From JL08 sp039969355 (GTDB lineage: Bacteria > Pseudomonadota > Alphaproteobacteria > Rhodobacterales > Rhodobacteraceae), in contig JBDVOA010000029.1 in NCBI GenBank assembly GCA_039969355.1, forward strand, positions 372,001 through 436,000: DNA of 64,000 bases, in the 5' to 3' direction. Position 1 is the stretch's first letter. Every line of letters begins with the position of its first letter. The notes beneath the pieces were generated by a model. It was not told where the DNA came from, did not search any database, and was given only the letters and a program-made list of their open reading frames with translations. Below, one piece after another: positions 58,326 through 64,000 of this stretch. Both the position numbers and the translations under genes were made by a program.

Positions 58326-59459
58326 ATGGCGCAGACGGCACTGATAGGTGCGAAAATTCATGATGGAATTGCGATGCACGAAGGCAAGGCGCTGGTGCAT
58401 GAAAACGGTGTCCTTGTCGGTTTCGTGGGGCCTGATCTGCTTTCAGATGATTGCATCAAGACCCATTTAGATGGTGGTGTGATCGCCCCGGGTTTCGTGG
58501 ATTTGCAGGTCAATGGTGCGGGTGGCGTCATGTTCAACGACGATCCCAGCGTTGAAACTCTTGAAACCATGTCACGCGCGCTTGCCTCAGTCGGAACGCT
58601 TGCTTTTTTGCCAACGCTGATCACCGACACATTTGAACGTAGTCACGCTGCGATTGAGGCTGCAACAGCGGCAATCGAGCGTGGCGTGGGCGGTATTGTT
58701 GGGCTTCATTTGGAGGGACCTCACCTGTCCATTGAACGAAAAGGTGCGCATGATTCGGCATTGATAAGACCGATGACCGACGCCGACCTCAACATGATCT
58801 GCAAGGCGGCTGAACAACTGCCGAATCTAATGCTGACCATCGCGCCGGAAAACGTCACCCTTGGTCAGGTCAGCGTGCTGAGCGCAGCTGGAGTGATCGT
58901 GTCGCTGGGCCATACTGACGCAAGCTATGATGTTTGTAGCCGCTACATGAAAGAAGGCGCACGCTGCACAACACATCTGTTCAATGCAATGAGTCAGATG
59001 GGTAACCGCGAACCCGGATTGGTTGGGGCGACGCTGGACAATGAGATTGTTTCAGCAGGGCTGATTGCCGACGGAATTCATGTCCATCCGGCATCGATCC
59101 GCACCGCGTTGCAAGCCAAGCAGGGAACAGGGCAGGTTTTTCTGGTGTCTGACGCAATGGCGACTGTCGGGTCTGATATTACAAAATTTGAGCTGAATGG
59201 CCGCGTGATTCACCGGCACAACGGCAGGCTGACTTTATCAGACGGTACCTTGGCGGGCGCTGATCTTGATTTTCCAACGGCGCTGCGTGTCATGATTGAC
59301 GATGTTGGCGTGGACCCGGCGCGCGCCATTGCAATGTCAACATCAATCCCGGCTGACGTGCTGAGATCATCTGGCCATTGGGGCAGATTGATCGAAGGAC
59401 AAGCATTGCGGGCCAATGTCCTTGATCAGGACTATCAGTTTCAGCAATCCCTTGGCTGA
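58326..59459 (+). CDS. nagA: N-acetylglucosamine-6-phosphate deacetylase
   Basis: 377 residues. Amidohydrolase removing acetate from GlcNAc-6-P. Metal and substrate blocks: APGFVDLQVNGAGGVMFND, GLHLEGPHLSIERKGAHD (catalytic metal Glu), SLGHTDASYDV, CTTHLFNAMSQMGNREPG (metal His), GIHVHPASI and FLVSDAMATVG (catalytic Asp). Its product feeds the SIS enzyme encoded just upstream. Confidence 0.95.
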   Translation: MAQTALIGAKIHDGIAMHEGKALVHENGVLVGFVGPDLLSDDCIKTHLDGGVIAPGFVDLQVNGAGGVMFNDDPSVETLETMSRALASVGTLAFLPTLITDTFERSHAAIEAATAAIERGVGGIVGLHLEGPHLSIERKGAHDSALIRPMTDADLNMICKAAEQLPNLMLTIAPENVTLGQVSVLSAAGVIVSLGHTDASYDVCSRYMKEGARCTTHLFNAMSQMGNREPGLVGATLDNEIVSAGLIADGIHVHPASIRTALQAKQGTGQVFLVSDAMATVGSDITKFELNGRVIHRHNGRLTLSDGTLAGADLDFPTALRVMIDDVGVDPARAIAMSTSIPADVLRSSGHWGRLIEGQALRANVLDQDYQFQQSLG

Positions 59460-59473
59460 GCAGCCCTTTGGGC

Positions 59474-59508
59474 AAAAAAAGCTCGGCGAACCGGGCCTTT
59501 TGGTTCGC
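59474..59508 (-). terminator. Intrinsic terminator after phnY
   Basis: On the minus strand a 7-bp stem GCGAACC/GGTTCGC with a nine-base loop is followed after five bases by TTTTTTT. It lies right behind the phnY stop. The same stem could slow transcripts arriving from nagA, but on the plus strand no T-run follows. Confidence 0.72.
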
Positions 59509-59509
59509 T

Positions 59510-60958
59510 TCAGTTTGGCCACGGCAGTGAATAGGTCTTCACATTGGTGAAGAATTTCATTGCCTCGGTGACGCCTTCCTTAACTGCGTTACCTGAGTCC
59601 TTGATGCCACCAAAGGGGGAGGTTTCGATCCGATATCCCGGCTGTTCCCAGATGTTGCAAGTACCGACATCCAATCCGTTGATATAGGCAATCGCCCGGT
59701 TCAGATCATTGGTGCAAACTCCAGAGGACAACCCGAATTCGGTTGAGTTCGAGATTGCCATGACCTCTTCATCATTGTCCGGGACACGTACGATTGGCAC
59801 GATGGGACCAAAGGTTTCCTCCATCACCAATTCGCTGTCATGGGGTACCTTATCCACGACGATAGGCGGCAACAGGGCCCCCTGACGACCGGGATGATAG
59901 AGAATTTCTGCCCCCTCTTTTTCGGCCATGTAGACACGTTTTTCGAACAACTCCGCCGCTTGTGCGTGGATCACGCAGCCAAGCTGTGTTTCGGGGTCCT
60001 GCGGGTCACCGAATTTTATGGCCTTGGCTTTTTCCAGTACCAAAGGCACGAATTTGTCGGCCACGCTTTCCTGCACCAGAATGCGTTTGACTGCAGTGCA
60101 GCGCTGGCCGGAATTTCCCGTGGCGCCTGCCACTGCAATTGTCGCGGCTTTTTCGAGGTCGGCGTCATTGAGATCGTTACAGATAATCAGCGGATCATTG
60201 CCCCCAAGTTCCAGCGCCTGACGTTTGTAAACGGCTTTGGAGGCGATGATCTTGCCCACCGGCACACCGCCTGTGAACGTAATGATATCGATATTCTCAT
60301 TGGTAACCATCTCATCACCGATATCCTGCGGCAAGCCGGTCACGACCTGAAACATTTCCGGGGGCAAACCAGCCTCGTAAAGGATATCAGCCAGCGCCAG
60401 ACAGGTCAGCGGCGTCAATTCGGTTGGCTTACACACCATACAGTTGTTGGTGGCAATTGAAGGCGCAATCTTATGGCTGACCATATTCAGCGGGTGGTTG
60501 AACGGCGTGATCGCAGAAATTGCGCGGACGGGCTCGCGCTTGGTAAAGATCTTACGTTCCTTACCGTTATGGGTCAGGTCGCAGGAAAATATCTCACCAT
60601 CATCATTCATCGCCTGCGCGGCGGCAAACTGATAGACATCTTGTGCGCGCTTTGTCTCGTAGATCGCATGCTGATGGCAAATGCCCAATTCCAGCGTCAA
60701 CCATTTGGCCAGATATTCGCGGCGCTCGCCGATCAACTCACCTGCGCGCTTGAGAATTTCACTGCGCTCGTAGCGACTAAGTTTTGAGGTATAATTCGCG
60801 GCAATCTCAAAGGCGCGTTTGGCGTGTTCAGCGGTGCCTGCTGGGACGGTGCCAATCACTTCATCCGTAAAGGGATATTTCACTTCGATAACGTCATCGG
60901 CAAAGACGGTTTCTCCACCGATGCGCATGCCTTCGCGGCGTATTTCCGTTTTGCTCAT
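59510..60958 (-). CDS. phnY: Phosphonoacetaldehyde dehydrogenase
   Basis: 482 residues from ATG 60958 (an ATG at 60970 adds four). Aldehyde dehydrogenase fold: ISAITPFNHPLNMVSHKIAPSIATNN, FTGGVPVGK, catalytic Glu in LELGGNDPLI and catalytic Cys in GNSGQRCTAVKRI, then EETFGPIVPIV. Family members near phnA and phnW oxidise phosphonoacetaldehyde to phosphonoacetate with NAD; the neighbour genes decide the name. Last gene of the phnWAY unit, with a terminator behind it. Confidence 0.9.
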   Translation of the reverse strand: MSKTEIRREGMRIGGETVFADDVIEVKYPFTDEVIGTVPAGTAEHAKRAFEIAANYTSKLSRYERSEILKRAGELIGERREYLAKWLTLELGICHQHAIYETKRAQDVYQFAAAQAMNDDGEIFSCDLTHNGKERKIFTKREPVRAISAITPFNHPLNMVSHKIAPSIATNNCMVCKPTELTPLTCLALADILYEAGLPPEMFQVVTGLPQDIGDEMVTNENIDIITFTGGVPVGKIIASKAVYKRQALELGGNDPLIICNDLNDADLEKAATIAVAGATGNSGQRCTAVKRILVQESVADKFVPLVLEKAKAIKFGDPQDPETQLGCVIHAQAAELFEKRVYMAEKEGAEILYHPGRQGALLPPIVVDKVPHDSELVMEETFGPIVPIVRVPDNDEEVMAISNSTEFGLSSGVCTNDLNRAIAYINGLDVGTCNIWEQPGYRIETSPFGGIKDSGNAVKEGVTEAMKFFTNVKTYSLPWPN

Positions 60959-60971
60959 TGTTCCATCCATA

Positions 60972-62216
60972 TCAAAGGGCCGCCGCTGTTGTAGCATAAA
61001 AGAAGGCGTCAAAGTTACGAAGTACCGGACGTTCCGGCAAGGGCAGAACGCGGTTAGCGATGAATGGCACCTCTTGCTCGGTTAGCCCCCCGTGACTACG
61101 AAGCGGTTCATTCAGCGCGGCAAGATCATGGCGGTGCTCTGATGTGCCGATGGTCATGTTTTCACCCGATACCAGAATGATGTCGCCAATCCGGTCAGCG
61201 GGTAACTCATAGCGCGCGACCGCTTCGGCCTTGGTCAGAACATCCGTGATGCCGTCTGTGGCGCGCAGCTTCTCCATGATCTCATCATGGTCTGCGCCAT
61301 CGGGCAAATAAGCTGTGGCAAAGGAGCCCAACGCCCCGTGATGCACCACGTAGGGATCGGTAATGGGCAGGATCAGCCTTGCGGCTGCTTCCCCTAGCCA
61401 TTCATCCAGAAGGTCCTGAACGTAGACAACCGAAGGTGACCCGTCGGCATTGTGTTTGGGCTTCATGCCGTGGTCTGCCGTTACGACGATGGCCGCCCCC
61501 ATGGCGTCGAGTTCGGTTAAATATTTGTCGAACATCTCGTAAAACGCCTTGGCCTCGGCCTGATCAGGGGCGTATTTGTGCTGCACATAGTCTGTTGTGG
61601 TCAGATACATGACGTCGGGATTCCATTCCCGGAGCAGCTTTACGCCAGCCGCAAAGACGAATTCGCTTAACTCGGCAGAATAGACTTCGGGTTGTGCCAT
61701 GCCCAGCCATTCACTGGCTGCGTCCTGACCATGTTCCGCCTGGGTTGACGTATCGGACTTTTCAGCCGAATAGCACTTTGCCCGATCCTCATCGAATTCC
61801 AGCCCGGCGCCCAGCAGCGCGCGCAGTTTGTCCTTGGCGGTCACAATCGCAACCCGTGCGCCAGCATCGTAGAATGCCTTAAAAAGGGTTGGTGCCCGCA
61901 GGAAGCGCACATCGTTCATCATCACTTCTTTGCCGGTTTCTGGCTCGTACAGGTAGTTGCCGCAGATGCCGTGCACGACAGGCGGTCGACCTGTCGCAAT
62001 CGACAGATTGTTCGGGTTCGTAAACGACGGAACTACCGAATGGGCCAGCCGGTCGGTTCCCGTTTCGCGCATTCGTTTCAGCGTTGGCATAAGCCCATCG
62101 GCAATCGCCTTGTCCAGATATTCTGGCTCGCACCCATCAAGACATATCGCAATGGCGCAGACTTTGGGGGCGGGGTAGGCACGCCCATTGGCCACCACCG
62201 GGGATTGTATTGTCAT
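60972..62216 (-). CDS. phnA: Phosphonoacetate hydrolase
   Basis: 414 residues from ATG 62216, eight bases after AGGA; a GTG one codon earlier is less likely. Alkaline-phosphatase-superfamily zinc enzyme splitting phosphonoacetate to acetate and phosphate. Metal/nucleophile blocks: ICLDGCEPEYL (Asp), SVVPSFTNPNNLSIATGRPP (nucleophile Thr66), YLTTTDYVQHKYAP (Asp, His), VVTADHGMKPKHN (Asp-His) and LRSHGGLTEQEVPFI (His). All expected ligands are present. Confidence 0.94.
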   Translation of the reverse strand: MTIQSPVVANGRAYPAPKVCAIAICLDGCEPEYLDKAIADGLMPTLKRMRETGTDRLAHSVVPSFTNPNNLSIATGRPPVVHGICGNYLYEPETGKEVMMNDVRFLRAPTLFKAFYDAGARVAIVTAKDKLRALLGAGLEFDEDRAKCYSAEKSDTSTQAEHGQDAASEWLGMAQPEVYSAELSEFVFAAGVKLLREWNPDVMYLTTTDYVQHKYAPDQAEAKAFYEMFDKYLTELDAMGAAIVVTADHGMKPKHNADGSPSVVYVQDLLDEWLGEAAARLILPITDPYVVHHGALGSFATAYLPDGADHDEIMEKLRATDGITDVLTKAEAVARYELPADRIGDIILVSGENMTIGTSEHRHDLAALNEPLRSHGGLTEQEVPFIANRVLPLPERPVLRNFDAFFYATTAAAL

Positions 62217-62237
62217 CACGTCGTTCCTTTATTCAGT

Positions 62238-63425
62238 TCAGGCGACCAATTTGGCGCGTTCTTCCAGTGCGATTGCAGGTGGGGCGGCGCTTGACACACC
62301 CATTTCCTTAAGCGATTCCTTCGCCGCGGTCACAACCTGCCGCATTACATGTTCATCCATTTGACCGATGCAACCGATCCGAAAACTTGCGACAATCGTC
62401 AGTTTGCCCGGATATATTATGAACCCTTTTTGTTTCATCAGATCATAGAACCTGTCGAAGACGAATTTTTCGTCTGCAGGACAGAAAAACGTAACAATGA
62501 TCGGCGACAGCCAGCGATCTTTGAGTAACGTTTCAAAACCAAGGGTGCGCATGCCAGCGACCATCACATCGCGGTTCTTGGTATAGCGCGCGCCGCGCCC
62601 CGCTATGCCGCCTTCCGCCTCATGTTCACGCAGAGCGACAAGAAAAGCGGCGACTGCATGGGTGGGCGGTGTAAAGCGCCATTGCCCGGTTTTGTTCATA
62701 TGCGTCCACTGCGCATGCACATCCAGACTTAGGGAATGGCTGTTGCCTTCAGCCGCCAGCAATTCGGATTTTCGGGCAAGGATGAACCCGAACCCGGGGA
62801 CACCTTCGATGCATTTGTTGGCCGAGGATACCATCGCTTCAAACTGAATTTCCGACACTTGTAACTTGATGGCTCCAAAGGCGGACATGGCATCGATCAG
62901 GAGCTTGCGGCCCGCAGCGTAAGTGGCTTGCGAGATTTCCTCGACCGGATTGAGAATACCAGAGCTGGTTTCACACTGTATGGCGACAACATGAGTGATC
63001 GCCGGGTCAGCTTGCAAAATTTGTGACACTTCTTCTCCTCGGGGAGGCATATAGTCCCCTTTGTCGAGAAGAACATACTCGCGTCTCAGATACTGTAATG
63101 TCTGCGCAGACCGCAGCCCGTATGCGCCGTTGGCGAGCACCAGCGCTTTTGCACCGCGAGGAATGAACGAGGCCAGCATGGCCTCGACCGAGAAGGATCC
63201 GCTGCCCTGCATCGGTACGCAGTCAAAGTTCTCTTTCCCATCCCCGAGAAGGTTAAGAAGTCGCGTACGCACTTCCAATGTCATCGCGCGAAAATCGCCG
63301 TCCCAACTACCCCAATCCCTCAACATCGCTTCTTTTACGGCAAAAGAGGTGGTCAGCGGTCCCGGTGTCAGCAAATAAGGCTCGCCCAATTGGGGTGGCA
63401 CAATCTTGTTTTCCGGCGGGGTCAT
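62238..63425 (-). CDS. phnW: 2-aminoethylphosphonate:pyruvate aminotransferase
   Basis: 395 residues from ATG 63425 (GGGAGAAGCTT before). PLP enzyme transferring the amino group of 2-aminoethylphosphonate to pyruvate. Blocks: PYLLTPGPLTTSFAVKEAML, VPMQGSGSFSVEAMLASF, IDAMSAFGAIKL, PLP-lysine in SSANKCIEGVPGFGF, and FRIGCIGQMDEHVM. First gene of phnW-phnA-phnY, 21 bases before phnA. Diverges from a LysR gene. Confidence 0.94.
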   Translation of the reverse strand: MTPPENKIVPPQLGEPYLLTPGPLTTSFAVKEAMLRDWGSWDGDFRAMTLEVRTRLLNLLGDGKENFDCVPMQGSGSFSVEAMLASFIPRGAKALVLANGAYGLRSAQTLQYLRREYVLLDKGDYMPPRGEEVSQILQADPAITHVVAIQCETSSGILNPVEEISQATYAAGRKLLIDAMSAFGAIKLQVSEIQFEAMVSSANKCIEGVPGFGFILARKSELLAAEGNSHSLSLDVHAQWTHMNKTGQWRFTPPTHAVAAFLVALREHEAEGGIAGRGARYTKNRDVMVAGMRTLGFETLLKDRWLSPIIVTFFCPADEKFVFDRFYDLMKQKGFIIYPGKLTIVASFRIGCIGQMDEHVMRQVVTAAKESLKEMGVSSAAPPAIALEERAKLVA

Positions 63426-63483
63426 AAGCTTCTCCCGTGAATGACGGTTCCGGATCACCATTGCGGTAGCGTCAGCCATATGT

Positions 63484-63497
63484 AAAATTGCAATTTT
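63484..63497. promoter_or_regulatory. Perfect palindrome AAAATTGCAATTTT between phnW and LysR gene
   Basis: A 14-base perfect dyad stands 58 bases upstream of phnW and 47 upstream of the LysR start, the usual place for a LysR-type regulator to bind and control both genes. Confidence 0.55.
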
Positions 63498-63544
63498 CGA
63501 TCAATACATAAGCTTTGCCTATAGAACTTTGTGGGAGGTATGAC

Positions 63545-64000
63545 ATGCGCCATAGCCAGCTAAGGGCTTTTCACTATGTTGCCCACTTAGGTGGGTTTTC
63601 CCGCGCAGCTGAATATCTGCTGCTCACGCAACCAGCGATCTCTGAGCAGGTGCGTAAACTGGAACAGGATCACGATGTCCTGTTATTTCACAGGGAACGA
63701 AAGCGCGTACGACTGACCACACAAGGCACGCATCTGTTTCGGTTTACAAAGCAATACTTTGAGACAGAACAACAGATCGAAGAATATCTGTCAGCAACAA
63801 GCGCCGCCGTGGACGGAGAACTGCGCATCATCGCAGATTCAGCGCACCACGTCACATTTTTCCTGGGCCAGTTTCGCAAACGCTTCCCCAATATTTCTGT
63901 AACATTGCGTACAGGAAATACAGAGGGGATTCTCGAGAACCTTCGCGCCTATAACGCTGAGATCGGGATAGTAGGCGGACTCCCTCCTGGCAGTGACATG
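63545..64000 (+). CDS. LysR-family regulator of phosphonate genes, partial at right edge
   Basis: The first 152 residues are present. N-terminal winged helix: MRHSQLRAFHYVAHLGGFSR, AAEYLLLTQPAISEQVRKLE, then LLFHRERKRVRLTTQGTHLF, and the start of the effector domain (LRIIADSAHHVTFFLGQFRKRFPNISVTL). The start ATG 63545 follows GGGAGG. Divergent from phnWAY, so likely its activator, responding to 2-aminoethylphosphonate or a breakdown product. The rest lies beyond the window. Confidence 0.9.
   Translation, partial: MRHSQLRAFHYVAHLGGFSRAAEYLLLTQPAISEQVRKLEQDHDVLLFHRERKRVRLTTQGTHLFRFTKQYFETEQQIEEYLSATSAAVDGELRIIADSAHHVTFFLGQFRKRFPNISVTLRTGNTEGILENLRAYNAEIGIVGGLPPGSDM

Overview
The window looks like chromosome from an alphaproteobacterium of the Rhodobacteraceae (Roseobacter/Rhodobacter group). 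The grounds are the gene content and order: petP-petR, petABC, norCBQD with nirK-nirV and nnrS, the histone-deacetylase-like gene followed by xseB-ispA-dxs, hutF-type histidine degradation and a phnWAY phosphonate cluster. Genes are densely packed, many overlap by ATGA, and no tRNA, rRNA, insertion sequence, CRISPR array or prophage was recognised. This is close reading without database searches, so family names rest on motifs and context.

Layout. 1-4561 (-): a lipoprotein gene followed by a very large glycosyltransferase that runs off the left edge; it fuses an N-terminal GT2 domain to a C-terminal SPINDLY/OGT-like domain. 4749-9614: histidine utilisation, hutIH (-) diverging from hutF-hutC (+), with a HutC-type operator between them. 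9725-11188: a mannitol/fructuronate-type dehydrogenase. 11154-20971: denitrification island: norCBQD plus two tiny membrane-protein genes, a DUF1858 protein, an NnrR regulator, pseudoazurin, nnrS, nirV and nirK, tied together by three TTG-N8-CAA boxes. It covers nitrite to NO to N2O; no nitrate or N2O reductase gene is present. 21063-24148: radC, petR-petP and ilvE. 24485-25999: an exported D-aminoacylase-like hydrolase. 26278-29026 (-): aroC, an EamA transporter and cobO.

29119-32443 (+): a TPP riboswitch and thiBPQ thiamine uptake. 32440-33799: ribH behind an FMN riboswitch (-), diverging from a PaiB-like FMN-binding protein. Then a GST-like gene, the petABC cytochrome bc1 operon, an M24-fold protein that lacks metal ligands, a small membrane protein with an HlyD-like partner, polA preceded by a small zinc-finger gene, the HDAC-xseB-ispA-dxs operon, and a membrane protein diverging from a Crp-like regulator.

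49336-59459: an amino-sugar region. murQ and an ABC sugar importer (-) diverge from a BadF-type kinase, a GntR regulator, a SIS sugar-phosphate isomerase/deaminase and nagA (+). Phased GGTAT repeats lie on both sides of the shared promoter region. Together these could take up GlcNAc/MurNAc-type sugars and convert them to fructose-6-phosphate without a PTS. 59474-64000: phnWAY, oxidising 2-aminoethylphosphonate to acetate plus phosphate, under a divergent LysR gene that is cut by the right edge. The points most worth following up are the fused glycosyltransferase, the metal-less M24 protein, the phased operator at murQ/kinase, the tiny nor-cluster genes and the DUF1858-norC pairing.
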